Made by a program: the position numbers and the translations under genes. From the NCBI GenBank assembly GCA_015491895.1, contig WFVA01000077.1, positions 1 through 64,000 of the forward strand: a stretch of DNA of 64,000 bases, written 5' to 3'. Within the stretch, counting starts at the first letter, position 1; each line of letters begins with the position of its first letter. The DNA is from Albidovulum sp. (GTDB lineage: Bacteria > Pseudomonadota > Alphaproteobacteria > Rhodobacterales > Rhodobacteraceae). The notes beneath the pieces were generated by a model. That model was given only the letters and a program-made list of their open reading frames with translations, did not search any database and was not told the origin of the DNA. Positions 55,118 through 63,879 of the stretch are shown one piece after another.

Positions 55118-56365
55118 ATGGCCAGTTTCCCCGATCTCGCGCGCGAGGCCGCGGAGGCCATGCGCGCGCTTTTCGCCCCAACGCCCCTGCTGCGCAACGA
55201 TCACCTCTCAAAACGGTTTGATGCCGATATATGGCTGAAGCGCGAGGATCTGACCCCGGTGCGCAGCTACAAGCTGCGCGGGGCGCTGAACGCCATGCGC
55301 AAGGTGCGGGTGGCAGATCCCGATCAGGAGCTCTTCGTTTGCGCAAGTGCGGGCAATCACGCGCAGGGGGTTGCCTATGTCTGCCGCCATTTCGCGGTGA
55401 AGGGCGTGATCTTCATGCCGGTGACGACCCCGCAGCAGAAGATCGAGAAAACCCGCGTTTTCGGCGGCGATCATATCGAAATCCGCCTTGTTGGAGACTA
55501 TTTTGATGATACGCTGGCCGCCGCCCAGAGCTATTGCGCCGAGGCGGGCGGGCATTTTCTCGCGCCCTTCGATGATGATGACGTGATCGAGGGGCAGGCT
55601 TCCGTGGGTGTCGAGATCCTGGGCCAGCTTGGCAAGGCGCCCGATCTCATGGTGCTGCCTGTGGGGGGAGGCGGGCTGGCGGCGGGCGTTACCCGCTATT
55701 TCCGGGAGGTTCTGCCGGAGTGCGATTTCCGCTACGTGGAGCCCGCGGGGGCGCCGAGCCTCTGTGCGGCGCTTCAGGCGGGCAGGCCGGTGACGCTCGA
55801 TCACGTGGATAATTTCGTTGATGGCGCGGCGGTGGCGCGGATCGGCTCGCGGCCCTTCGAGGTGTTGAAAGGCACGGATCCGGCACATGTGCTGCTTGCG
55901 CCGGAGGATCGGATATCTGCCACGATCCTCGAGATGCTGAATATCGAGGGCATCGTGCTCGAGCCCGCCGGCGCGCTCTCGGTGGATGTCTTGCCCGATC
56001 TTGCGCAGCAGATCCGCGGCAGGACGGTCGTCTGCATAACTTCGGGCGGCAATTTCGATTTCGAGCGCCTGCCGGAGGTGAAAGAGCGCGCCCAGCGTTA
56101 TCTGGGGCTGAAGAAATATTTCATCCTGCGCCTTCCCCAGCGCCCCGGCGCACTCAAGGAATTCCTGAGCGTGCTTGGCCCCGAGGATGATATCGCGCGC
56201 TTCGAGTATCTGAAGAAATCGGCCCGCAATTTCGGCTCTGTCCTGATCGGGATTGAAACGAGGGAGGCCCGCAATTTTGATGCACTCTACCGCCGCCTTG
56301 ATGAGGCGGGGTTTGCATGGCGTGATATTACCGATGATCCGGTATTGGCGGAGTTTCTGATCTGA
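55118..56365 (+). CDS. ilvA: Threonine dehydratase (threonine ammonia-lyase) IlvA
   Basis: IlvA deaminates threonine to 2-oxobutanoate, the first step to isoleucine. The 415 residues contain the PLP lysine (Lys52) in TPVRSYKLRGALNAMRKV, VCASAGNHAQGVAYVCRHFA, and the glycine-rich MVLPVGGGGLAAGVTRYFRE. A single ACT-like regulatory domain follows from about 325 (YFILRLPQRPGALKEFLSVL). It is shorter than the E. coli enzyme, which has two such domains, and matches the one-domain form. Confidence 0.94.
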   Translation: MASFPDLAREAAEAMRALFAPTPLLRNDHLSKRFDADIWLKREDLTPVRSYKLRGALNAMRKVRVADPDQELFVCASAGNHAQGVAYVCRHFAVKGVIFMPVTTPQQKIEKTRVFGGDHIEIRLVGDYFDDTLAAAQSYCAEAGGHFLAPFDDDDVIEGQASVGVEILGQLGKAPDLMVLPVGGGGLAAGVTRYFREVLPECDFRYVEPAGAPSLCAALQAGRPVTLDHVDNFVDGAAVARIGSRPFEVLKGTDPAHVLLAPEDRISATILEMLNIEGIVLEPAGALSVDVLPDLAQQIRGRTVVCITSGGNFDFERLPEVKERAQRYLGLKKYFILRLPQRPGALKEFLSVLGPEDDIARFEYLKKSARNFGSVLIGIETREARNFDALYRRLDEAGFAWRDITDDPVLAEFLI

Positions 56366-56371
56366 GCGCGC

Positions 56372-56728
56372 TCAGGCGGCGCTGAGCCGCCGCGGCAGAT
56401 TATCGAGAAAACAGGCCTTCGAGCTCTCAAAGGTACTGACGATCTCTGCCAGATCCACGCTCTCCGCCTGCCCTTCAGCGGCATTTTTCTCGCCCGCCTG
56501 GCACAGAGCGCTGACAGCCTCGAAGCCGAGATTGAGCGAAGAGCCTTTCAGGAAATGCAGATCTTCCTCAAGGCGTGTGGGATCCGGCCCCGTCCGGAGG
56601 CGCGCGATCACCTCTTCCACCTCTTCGAGGAAAAGCTCGACAACCTCTTCAATCGCATCGGCGCCGACCTCTTCGCACAGTTCATCAAACCTGCTCCAGT
56701 CAATCATTCCCACCTCCATCTGGTTCAT
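56372..56728 (-). CDS. Hpt-domain phosphotransfer protein
   Basis: The 118-residue protein is a single Hpt four-helix domain with the phosphorylatable histidine in LEEDLHFLKGSSLNLGFEAV (His58). It passes phosphate between a kinase or hybrid kinase and a response regulator. A later ATG at 56707 (MIDWSRF) may be the true start. It is divergent from the receiver-PP2C gene, 134 bp away, which is its likely partner. Confidence 0.87.
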   Translation of the reverse strand: MNQMEVGMIDWSRFDELCEEVGADAIEEVVELFLEEVEEVIARLRTGPDPTRLEEDLHFLKGSSLNLGFEAVSALCQAGEKNAAEGQAESVDLAEIVSTFESSKACFLDNLPRRLSAA

Positions 56729-56862
56729 ACCCCGGGCAGCATTCTGGCGCCCGGAGATTAACGGAGCGTAAGGGAAAGCAGGCTGTTTGCATTCAATTTT
56801 ATCATTCAGCAGCCCTTAATGACTCTCTGCAAGAAGGGAGCGGATTTTACCCGGGGGTCGAT

Positions 56863-58158
56863 ATGTCCGTTCGCGCTTTTTCAGATACCGACGATGGAAG
56901 CACATCGGAAATGAAGGATGCTGAGCCGGAGATTGTCCGTAAAGTGCTGGTGGTTGACGACAGCCGGTTGCAGCGCCGGATTCTTTCGGCCCAGCTGCGG
57001 CGGTGGGGCTATGAGGTGCTTGAAGCGGCCTCCGGGGATGAGGCGCTTTCGATCTGCTCTCACGATCCGCCCGATATCGTGCTGAGCGACTGGATGATGC
57101 CGGGCATGAGCGGGCTCGATTTCTGCCGGCAATTCCGCGCGCTTGATCGTGAAACCTATGGGTATTTCATTCTTCTCACCTCGAAGAGCGAGAAAGGCGA
57201 GGTGGCGCGCGGTCTGGATGTGGGGGCGGATGATTTTCTCAGCAAGCCCGTCAATGGCAGCGAACTGCGCGCGCGCATACACGCCGGCGAGCGCATCCTT
57301 AGCATGGAGCGCGAGCTGACCCGGAAGAACAGGATGGTGACCGAGGCTTTCGAGGAAATCCGCAAGCTCTACGATACCATCGATCGCGATCTGGTGGAGG
57401 CGCGCAAGCTCCAGCTTTCCCTCGTGCGGGAGCGGCACAGATCCTTTCCGCAGGCCGATATTTCCCTCCTGTTGCGGCCAAGCGGGCATGTGGGCGGTGA
57501 TCTCGTCGGGTTCTTTCCCGCCGGGCGCGGCAAGCTCGGGATCTATGCCATTGATGTATCGGGGCATGGGATTACCTCGGCATTGATGACGGCGCGGCTC
57601 GCCTCATCCTTTTCCGCTATTGCACCGGATCAGAATCTGGCTCTGACTCAGAATGAAAACGGGGAATATGCTCCGCGCCCGCCTTCCGAAGTGATCGCCG
57701 ATCTCAATCGGCAGGTGCTGCAGGAGCTCAATACCGAGAATTATTTTACCCTGCTTCTCGCCATCGCCGATCTTGACACGGGCACGGTGACCCTCACTCA
57801 GGCAGGCCATCCGAATCCGGCTGTCCTGCGCCGGAGCGGAGAGGTGGAATATTTCGGCTCGGGTGGCTTCCCTGTGGGGCTGATCGAGGAGGCGCAATAT
57901 GATGAATTCGAGATCGCGCTCGAGCCGGGTGACAGGCTTTTTCTCATGTCGGATGGCTTTACCGAATGCGAAGATGAATCGGGGGCGCAGCTCGGCGGAG
58001 AAGGGCTTTCGAAAATGCTGCTGAAATGCAGGGATCTGCGCGGTGAAGCCTTTCTCGAAGCGCTTGTCTGGGATCTGCAGGAGCACGCGGGCAGCCAGGA
58101 TTTCGGCGATGATGTTTCCGCAATCCTGATGGAATATCGGGGCGATCAGGGCCGGTAA
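56863..58158 (+). CDS. Response regulator with PP2C-type (RsbU-like) phosphatase domain
   Basis: The 431-residue protein has a receiver domain at about 25-145 with the acid pair in VLVVDDSRLQRRILSAQL, Asp76 in DIVLSDWMMPGMSGLDF, and the Lys in FLSKPVNG. A helical linker (ERELTRKNRMVTEAFEEIRK) follows, then a PP2C/SpoIIE phosphatase domain with HVGGDLVGFFPAGRGKLGIY, AIDVSGHGITSALM, GHPNPAVLRRSG, and RLFLMSDGFTECEDESGAQL. Such proteins dephosphorylate anti-sigma antagonists in partner-switching systems. RbaY of Rhodobacter capsulatus has this architecture; no rbaV/rbaW-like genes are here. ATG 56863 gives the natural start. Confidence 0.9.
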   Translation: MSVRAFSDTDDGSTSEMKDAEPEIVRKVLVVDDSRLQRRILSAQLRRWGYEVLEAASGDEALSICSHDPPDIVLSDWMMPGMSGLDFCRQFRALDRETYGYFILLTSKSEKGEVARGLDVGADDFLSKPVNGSELRARIHAGERILSMERELTRKNRMVTEAFEEIRKLYDTIDRDLVEARKLQLSLVRERHRSFPQADISLLLRPSGHVGGDLVGFFPAGRGKLGIYAIDVSGHGITSALMTARLASSFSAIAPDQNLALTQNENGEYAPRPPSEVIADLNRQVLQELNTENYFTLLLAIADLDTGTVTLTQAGHPNPAVLRRSGEVEYFGSGGFPVGLIEEAQYDEFEIALEPGDRLFLMSDGFTECEDESGAQLGGEGLSKMLLKCRDLRGEAFLEALVWDLQEHAGSQDFGDDVSAILMEYRGDQGR

Positions 58159-58601
58159 TTGCCGCTCAATACCTTTGAGAGGAAATGCCTGTCGCCTTCA
58201 TTTGTCAGCATCTCGGCGGCGAAATCGAGGGGGAGCCAGAGCGCGAGATGTCCGCTTTCCTCGGGCTCGGAAACGGCCCTTATGGGGTATGCCAGATAGA
58301 TGTGGCAAATTTTTTCCGCCCACAGATCGTATTCCGGCATGAAGGTGAAACGGCGAAAGGCGCCGATCCTGCGTGGCCTTGAAATCCTCCAGCCGGTTTC
58401 CTCCAGCACCTCGCGGTGCAGTGCCCGGATGGCCGATTCACCCGGATCGATACCACCGCCCGGCAGCTGAAATTCGCTTTCCGGCTCTTCCTGGCGGGTG
58501 ATCAGGACGCTGCTGCCCCTTGGCAGAATGGCATATGCTCCCGGCCTGGCCCGATAGCGCTGCCCGTTTCTTGCCGGTTCGCCAAATCTGCGGATGCCCA
58601 T
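58146..58601 (-). CDS. Nudix hydrolase
   Basis: The 151 residues contain a full Nudix box, GGGIDPGESAIRALHREVLE followed by ETGW (pattern GX5EX7REUXEEXGU). YRARPGAYAILPRGSSVLIT precedes it and a DLWAEKICHIYLAYPIR strand follows. The substrate is not predictable. It overlaps the 3' end of the receiver-PP2C gene by 13 nt and is divergent from hslO. Confidence 0.92.
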   Translation of the reverse strand: MGIRRFGEPARNGQRYRARPGAYAILPRGSSVLITRQEEPESEFQLPGGGIDPGESAIRALHREVLEETGWRISRPRRIGAFRRFTFMPEYDLWAEKICHIYLAYPIRAVSEPEESGHLALWLPLDFAAEMLTNEGDRHFLSKVLSGNYRP

Positions 58602-58676
58602 TTTGCGCCCTTTCGCTTCACCCCCGCAATCCTATATCGTGGCGCGGAAACGAAGCAAACCGGCGAGGAAGCACGC

Positions 58677-59624
58677 ATGGCCACGGCGCATGACAGATGG
58701 GATGACATGATCCTGCCCTTTCAGCTCGATCGTGCCGATGTGCGCGGCCGCGTGGCGCGGCTTGACGGGGTTCTTGACCGGATCCTCGCCCAGCACGATT
58801 ATCCGCCGGCCATCGAAGCGCTGGTGGCCGAAGCCACGCTTCTGACAGCCATGATCGGCCAGATGATCGATCTGCGTTGGAAGCTTTCGCTTCAGGTGCG
58901 CGGCAACGGCCCGGCCAGGATCATTGCCACCGATTACTACGCACCGGCCGAGCCCGGCCAACCGGCCCGCATGCGGGCCTATGCAAGCTTCGACCCGGAG
59001 CGGCTGGAGAATGTGGAGGATCCGTTTTCGGCGATAGGCGCGGGCTATCTCGCGATCCTGATCGATCAGGGCAGGGGAACGGAGCCCTATCAGGGCATAA
59101 CGCCTCTGGCCGGCGGAAGCCTCGCGGCCTGTGCGGAGCAGTATTTTGCCCAATCCGAGCAGCTTCCGACCCGCTTTCGCCTCGCCTTCGGCAAATCGAT
59201 GCTGCCGGGGGGCAGGGAGGGATGGCGTGCCGGTGGCATCATGATCCAGCAGATGCCGGCGGCTTCCGGGCTTTCGGGCGAAGCGGATAGGGAAGAGAAC
59301 TGGCGCCGTGCCGTCATGCTGCTCGAAACGGTGGAGGATCTGGAGCTGATCGGCCCCCATGTAAGCCCGGCCGATCTGGTCTACCGGCTTTTCCACGAGG
59401 AAGCGCCGCGCGTGTTTCCGCCGCAAAAGGTGGAGTTCGGATGCAGTTGCTCGCCGGAGCGCGTCCGCGAGAGCCTTTCCATCTATTCCGCCAAGGACAT
59501 CGGCCATATGACGACCCCCGAGGGCATCGTGACGGCGGATTGCCAATTCTGCGGTGCGCATTACGAATTCGATCCGCAAACCCTGGGCTTCGAGGCCAAG
59601 GAGCCTGCCGGCGATGGGGAGTGA
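58677..59624 (+). CDS. hslO: Redox-regulated chaperone Hsp33 (HslO)
   Basis: Hsp33 becomes an active holdase on oxidation. The 315 residues show the N-domain (HDYPPAIEALVAEATLLTAM, then QVRGNGPARIIATDYYAPAE) and the C-terminal zinc switch with CxC in EFGCSCSPERVRESL and CxxC in TADCQFCGAHYEFD. ATG 58677 gives the normal start. It is the first gene of a compact unit hslO-nudix-cca-methyltransferase. Confidence 0.96.
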   Translation: MATAHDRWDDMILPFQLDRADVRGRVARLDGVLDRILAQHDYPPAIEALVAEATLLTAMIGQMIDLRWKLSLQVRGNGPARIIATDYYAPAEPGQPARMRAYASFDPERLENVEDPFSAIGAGYLAILIDQGRGTEPYQGITPLAGGSLAACAEQYFAQSEQLPTRFRLAFGKSMLPGGREGWRAGGIMIQQMPAASGLSGEADREENWRRAVMLLETVEDLELIGPHVSPADLVYRLFHEEAPRVFPPQKVEFGCSCSPERVRESLSIYSAKDIGHMTTPEGIVTADCQFCGAHYEFDPQTLGFEAKEPAGDGE

Positions 59625-60210
59625 CTGGCCTGCACGCCTCCGAGCGGCAGCGCTGCCCCATGCCGCCCCGAGCTCGGATTTCGATCTTGATCCCGATCTT
59701 TCGCCTGCCGTGGGAAAGCTCCAGCCGGCTGCCGTGCTGCTGGCCGTTTTCCTGCGGGGCGAGGGGGCCGATCTCCTCCTGACCAAGCGCTCTTCGGCCC
59801 TGCGCCATCACCCCGGCCAGATCGCCCTGCCCGGCGGGCGGATAGATGCTGAGGATTCAGGGCCCGAAGGGGCCGCATTGCGCGAGGCGCGCGAAGAGGT
59901 CGGCCTGCCGCCGGAGCTTGTGGAAATCATCGGGCGCCTGCCGCATCACCGGACGGTGACAGGCTATGATGTTTGCCCCGTTTTAGGCATTGTCAGAGCC
60001 GGTTTTACTCCAGTTCCTGAGCCTTCAGAGGTGGAGGAGGCATTCTTCGTGCCCTTTGATGCAGTGCTTGATCCGGCGCGCTTTTCCATCCAATCGCGCC
60101 GCTGGCGCGGGCGGCGCAGGCGCTATTACACCGTGCCCCATGGCCCTTATTATATCTGGGGCGCCACGGCGCGGATCCTGAAGCAGCTGTCGGAAAGGGT
60201 TTCTGAATGA
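59614..60210 (+). CDS. CoA pyrophosphatase-type Nudix hydrolase
   Basis: The protein (198 aa from ATG 59614, overlapping hslO by 11 nt) has LLTKRSSALRHHPGQIALPG and then GGRIDAEDSGPEGAALREAR-EEVGL. This combines the CoA-Nudix signature upstream with the Nudix box, typical of NudL-like CoA pyrophosphatases. RTVTGYDVCPVLGIV also fits. It overlaps cca by 4 nt; this gene pair is widespread in alphaproteobacteria. Confidence 0.92.
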   Translation: MGSDWPARLRAAALPHAAPSSDFDLDPDLSPAVGKLQPAAVLLAVFLRGEGADLLLTKRSSALRHHPGQIALPGGRIDAEDSGPEGAALREAREEVGLPPELVEIIGRLPHHRTVTGYDVCPVLGIVRAGFTPVPEPSEVEEAFFVPFDAVLDPARFSIQSRRWRGRRRRYYTVPHGPYYIWGATARILKQLSERVSE

Positions 60211-61382
60211 AGGCGGCGGCGCGGATCGATGCGGATTGGGCAAGAAGGCCCGAGACGGCCGCCGTGATGCGAGCATTGCTGGCGGCTGGCAAACAGGCCT
60301 TTTTCGTGGGTGGCTGCGTGCGAAATACGCTTCTCGGCGTGCCGGTGAAAGATATCGACATCGCTACCGATGCCCGCCCCGAAGAAGCCGCCAGGATCAT
60401 TGAGGCCGCCGGGATGAAAGCGGTTCCGACAGGGATCGAACATGGCACGATCACCGTTGTATCGGGCGGGATCGCGCATGAGGTCACCACTTTCCGCAAG
60501 GATGTGCAGACGGATGGCCGGCGGGCGGTTGTTGCCTATTCCGGCAAGCTTGAAGAGGATGCCCGCAGGCGCGATTTCACAATGAATGCGCTCTATGCCG
60601 ATGCGGAGGGGAACGTGATCGACCCTCTTGGCGGGCTTGAAGATCTCCGGGCAGGGCGGGTCCGGTTCATCGGTGCGCCGAGTGATCGCATTCGCGAGGA
60701 TTACCTGCGCATCCTGCGTTTTTTCCGCTTCCATGCCTGGTATGGGGATGCGGATTGCGGGCTGGATCCGGCCGGGCTTGCGGCCTGCGCAGAAAATGCG
60801 GCGCAAATCGAGCGGCTTTCGAAGGAAAGGACGACTTCCGAATTGCTGAAGCTTCTCGAGGCGCCCGATCCCGCAGCGTCCGTTATGGCGATGGAGAAGG
60901 CAGGCGTGCTCGCTCATGCCTTGCCGGGCGCCGATCCTTCCGCCATGGCGCGGCTGGTGACGCTCGAGCGGGAGCATGGCCTTCCGCCCGATCCGCTTCG
61001 CCGTCTGGCTGCGCTTGATGCTGATAGCTGGCGTGAGAGCCTGCGCTTGAGCCGCAAGCAGGCAAGGCGCCTCGAACGGATATCCGAGGCGGCCCGAGGA
61101 GATGCGGATCCTGCGGAGCTTGGGTATCTCCTCGGTTTGGATCACGGGCGCGATGCCATGATCCTGCGCGCGGCCCTGGCCGGAGAAAGTCTTTCGCCAG
61201 AAGATATCAACCGTCTCGAACAAGGCGCAAAAGCAAAATTTCCAATCAGGCCGGAGGATCTCATGCCCTGCTATCAGGGCAAGGCGCTCGGGGAGGCCCT
61301 GAGCCGGCTTGAAGGGGCGTGGATCGCATCCGGCTTTTCGCTCACGCGCGATGATCTTCTGGAGCGCGCGGGATGCGGGTAA
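60207..61382 (+). CDS. cca: CCA tRNA nucleotidyltransferase
   Basis: This class II enzyme adds or repairs the 3' CCA of tRNAs. The 391 residues begin with the palm domain QAFFVGGCVRNTLLGVPVKD and IDIATDARPEEA (DxD metal site). GTITVVSGGIAHEVTTFRKD, RRDFTMNALYADAEGNVIDP, LGGLEDLRAGRVRFIGAPSD and RIREDYLRILRFFRFHAWYG follow. The C-terminal body region is helical. It overlaps the next gene by 10 nt. Confidence 0.95.
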   Translation: MKAAARIDADWARRPETAAVMRALLAAGKQAFFVGGCVRNTLLGVPVKDIDIATDARPEEAARIIEAAGMKAVPTGIEHGTITVVSGGIAHEVTTFRKDVQTDGRRAVVAYSGKLEEDARRRDFTMNALYADAEGNVIDPLGGLEDLRAGRVRFIGAPSDRIREDYLRILRFFRFHAWYGDADCGLDPAGLAACAENAAQIERLSKERTTSELLKLLEAPDPAASVMAMEKAGVLAHALPGADPSAMARLVTLEREHGLPPDPLRRLAALDADSWRESLRLSRKQARRLERISEAARGDADPAELGYLLGLDHGRDAMILRAALAGESLSPEDINRLEQGAKAKFPIRPEDLMPCYQGKALGEALSRLEGAWIASGFSLTRDDLLERAGCG

Positions 61383-62587
61383 GGATCGGGAAGCTGGGCC
61401 GGCTGGGAGATGGCATTGCGCCCGGCGGGGTGATCGTGCCGCTGGCGCTGCCCGGCGAGGAGGTTGAGGGCGATGTCGTCGAGGGCCGTATCGATGCGCC
61501 CCGCATCGTTTTCCCTTCACCCCATCGTGTACGGCCTGCCTGCCCGCGGTTTCGCGCTTGCGGGGGCTGTGCGCTCCAGCACGCGAGCGAGGAGCATGTG
61601 GCCCGATGGAAGCGTGATCTGGTGATCGCGGCTCTTGCAGCGCGCGGGGTGGAGGCGGATGTGCGCGCGCCCATCACATCCCCCGCCAACAGCCGCCGCC
61701 GGGCAAGCCTTTCGGCACGACGCCTGAAAAGGGGCGCGCTTGTGGGCTTTCACGGGCGCGCCAGCGGGCAGATCGTGGCGCCGGAGGGCTGCACGCTGCT
61801 GCATCCCGATCTTCTGGCGGCGCTTCCCGCCCTTCATGGGCTGACGTCAGCCGGAGGCTCGCGCAAGGGGGAGATGAAATTCACCCTGACACGCACCCTC
61901 GGCGGGGTGGACGTCATGGCGCGGGGCGGTAAGGAAATGGGCCTTTCGCTTCGCCAAGAACTCGCGGCCATCGCTGCCGAACATGGCCTGGCACGCCTTC
62001 ATTGGGGAGAAGAGCCCGTGGCGACCCTGGCGCCGCCCGTGGTGCAGATGGGGCCGGCGCGCGTTCCCCTGCCGCCGGGGGCTTTCCTTCAGGCGACGGA
62101 AGAGGGCGAGAAGGCGCTTGTTTCGGCCGTGACAGAGAGTGTTTCCGGCGCATCACGGGTGGCCGATCTCTTTGCCGGCTGCGGCACCTTCGCCCTGCCC
62201 CTCACGGCGAAATGCGAAGTGGCGGCATATGAGGCCGAAGAGGCGATGCTTTCTGCGATGCAGGCGGGCTGGCGGGGTGCAGAGGGGCTGAAAAGGCTCG
62301 AAACGCACACCCGCGATCTCTTCCGCCGCCCCCTTCTGCCCGATGAGCTTGCGCGGCTCGATGCGGTGGTGATCGATCCGCCGCGCGCGGGGGCGCAAGC
62401 GCAGATGCACGAAATCGCGAAGGCGCATGTTCCTGTTGTGGCGGCCGTATCCTGCAACCCGGAGAGCTTTGCGCGGGATGCGCGCATTTTGCTTGATGCA
62501 GGATACAGCATGGGGCCGGTAACGGTGGTGGATCAGTTCCGCTGGGCGCCCCATGTGGAGCTTTTCGCGCGCTTCTCCCTGACGTGA
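61373..62587 (+). CDS. RNA uracil-5 methyltransferase, RlmD/TrmA (RumA) family
   Basis: The 404-residue protein has an N-terminal TRAM-like part (VRIGKLGRLGDGIAPGGVIV). An iron-sulphur cysteine set follows (ACPRFRACGGCALQHASEEH), then the SAM domain (RVADLFAGCGTFALPLTAKC, DAVVIDPPRAGAQAQMHEIA). The catalytic Cys is in VVAAVSCNPESFARDARILL. These are hallmarks of 23S rRNA m5U1939 or tRNA m5U54 methyltransferases; the [4Fe-4S] set favours the RlmD side. The exact target is not settled. Confidence 0.9.
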   Translation: MRVRIGKLGRLGDGIAPGGVIVPLALPGEEVEGDVVEGRIDAPRIVFPSPHRVRPACPRFRACGGCALQHASEEHVARWKRDLVIAALAARGVEADVRAPITSPANSRRRASLSARRLKRGALVGFHGRASGQIVAPEGCTLLHPDLLAALPALHGLTSAGGSRKGEMKFTLTRTLGGVDVMARGGKEMGLSLRQELAAIAAEHGLARLHWGEEPVATLAPPVVQMGPARVPLPPGAFLQATEEGEKALVSAVTESVSGASRVADLFAGCGTFALPLTAKCEVAAYEAEEAMLSAMQAGWRGAEGLKRLETHTRDLFRRPLLPDELARLDAVVIDPPRAGAQAQMHEIAKAHVPVVAAVSCNPESFARDARILLDAGYSMGPVTVVDQFRWAPHVELFARFSLT

Positions 62588-62656
62588 GCGGCAAAAATGG
62601 GTGCCAGATTGGCGGAAAATGTGTATCTTCAGGGAAAAGAAGAGCCAGGCAACGGA

Positions 62657-63157
62657 ATGAACATGCGAGCAGTGAAGACTGGAGTGCTGATCCTTGCGTT
62701 GGTGCTGACAAGCGCCTGCGCATCGAAGTTCAAGCGTTATGACGGCCCCGAGGTTACGCGGGTAATCGTGCTGAAGGGTGAGCGGCGCATGTATCTGATG
62801 CACGGGGATCAGGTCCTGAAATCCTATCGGATCGATCTTGGCTTCGCGCCGGAGGGCGACAAGAAATTCGAAGGCGATGGCCGCACCCCGGAGGGCGAAT
62901 ACATCATTGATCGCCGCAATCCCGAGAGCCGTTTCTATCTCTCGCTTGGCATTTCCTATCCGAATGAAGAGGATATCGCCGAGGCGCGCGCGCTGGGCCG
63001 TGATCCGGGAGGAGACATCTTCATTCACGGCGGCCCGCGCCCCTTTGATCCCCGCCGCCCGGACTGGACATGGGGCTGCATTTCCGTCTCCGACAGGGAA
63101 ATGCGCGATATCTACGCCATGGTCAGGATCGGCACGCCGATCTCGATCTACCCGTGA
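62657..63157 (+). CDS. L,D-transpeptidase-family lipoprotein (YkuD domain)
   Basis: The protein (166 aa from ATG 62657) has a lipobox signal peptide (LILALVLTSACASKFK) and a YkuD domain. RVIVLKGERRMYLMHGDQVL opens it; DIFIHGGPRPFDPRRPDWTW and GCISVSDREM hold the catalytic His and Cys. It would cross-link or edit peptidoglycan, or anchor proteins to it, in the periplasm. It is convergent with the CAP-domain gene, 21 bp apart. Confidence 0.9.
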   Translation: MNMRAVKTGVLILALVLTSACASKFKRYDGPEVTRVIVLKGERRMYLMHGDQVLKSYRIDLGFAPEGDKKFEGDGRTPEGEYIIDRRNPESRFYLSLGISYPNEEDIAEARALGRDPGGDIFIHGGPRPFDPRRPDWTWGCISVSDREMRDIYAMVRIGTPISIYP

Positions 63158-63178
63158 AAAGCGTGTCCGTGGCGCGCA

Positions 63179-63709
63179 TCAGTGCTGGTTGGATTTCGGC
63201 CCGCCGGTAACAAGCGCCCACCAGATCTTGCCGTTTGGCTCCTGATGCCAGGCGAATCCCATGTCGGTGGCGTAGGGATCGAGGATCACGTCACGCGTGC
63301 CCTTTTCCTCCATCCATGCGGCGAGGGTTTCGAGCTCGGTTTCGTAGGTTTCGGCAATGTTTTCCCCGCGAAACATGCCCTGATATCCGGTGCGTGCCAC
63401 GCGATCAAGCGGGGAGGAGCCGTCGGAGCCGAAATGCCAGGGCCGGTTCTGGATGGACATGTCGCGCGCATGTGTCGCCGCGGCGGCGGTGAGCTTGGGA
63501 TCCAGGCGCAGCGCGGAGAGGCCGGCAGCCTGGCGCAGCGCATTCACGGCATCAAGCATGCGATACTGGATCCTGGCCTTGTCGGCGCTTCGTATCTTGT
63601 AAACCTTCGGCAGGGGTTTGCCATCGGGGCCGATGCGCGGGCCGGTTGGCGTTTCACAGGCGGAAAGCGCGAAAAGGGCCGTAAAGGCGAGGATAAGCAA
63701 GCGTTTCAT
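63179..63709 (-). CDS. CAP (SCP/PR1) domain lipoprotein
   Basis: The 176-residue protein has a lipobox signal peptide (MKRLLILAFTALFALSACET) and a CAP domain. ALRQAAGLSALRLDPKLTAA, ATHARDMSIQNRPWHFGSDG (the His positions), ENIAETYETELETLAAWMEE and MGFAWHQEPNGKIWWALVTG match the family. Bacterial CAP proteins are exported and mostly uncharacterised. Confidence 0.88.
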   Translation of the reverse strand: MKRLLILAFTALFALSACETPTGPRIGPDGKPLPKVYKIRSADKARIQYRMLDAVNALRQAAGLSALRLDPKLTAAAATHARDMSIQNRPWHFGSDGSSPLDRVARTGYQGMFRGENIAETYETELETLAAWMEEKGTRDVILDPYATDMGFAWHQEPNGKIWWALVTGGPKSNQH

Positions 63710-63879
63710 TTGTCATTCACCCCGATGTTTCATCTTTGAGCCCTCTACAGGCAAAGACATGGCAGATCAAACCCGCCGGTTAAAAATCGCATTTGTAACG
63801 ACTGATTGATTTGCGAATGCGGCTTTTGCGCCATATATGGCATTGTAGACAGGCTGTATCGAGATCAAAGGAGTGAAAT

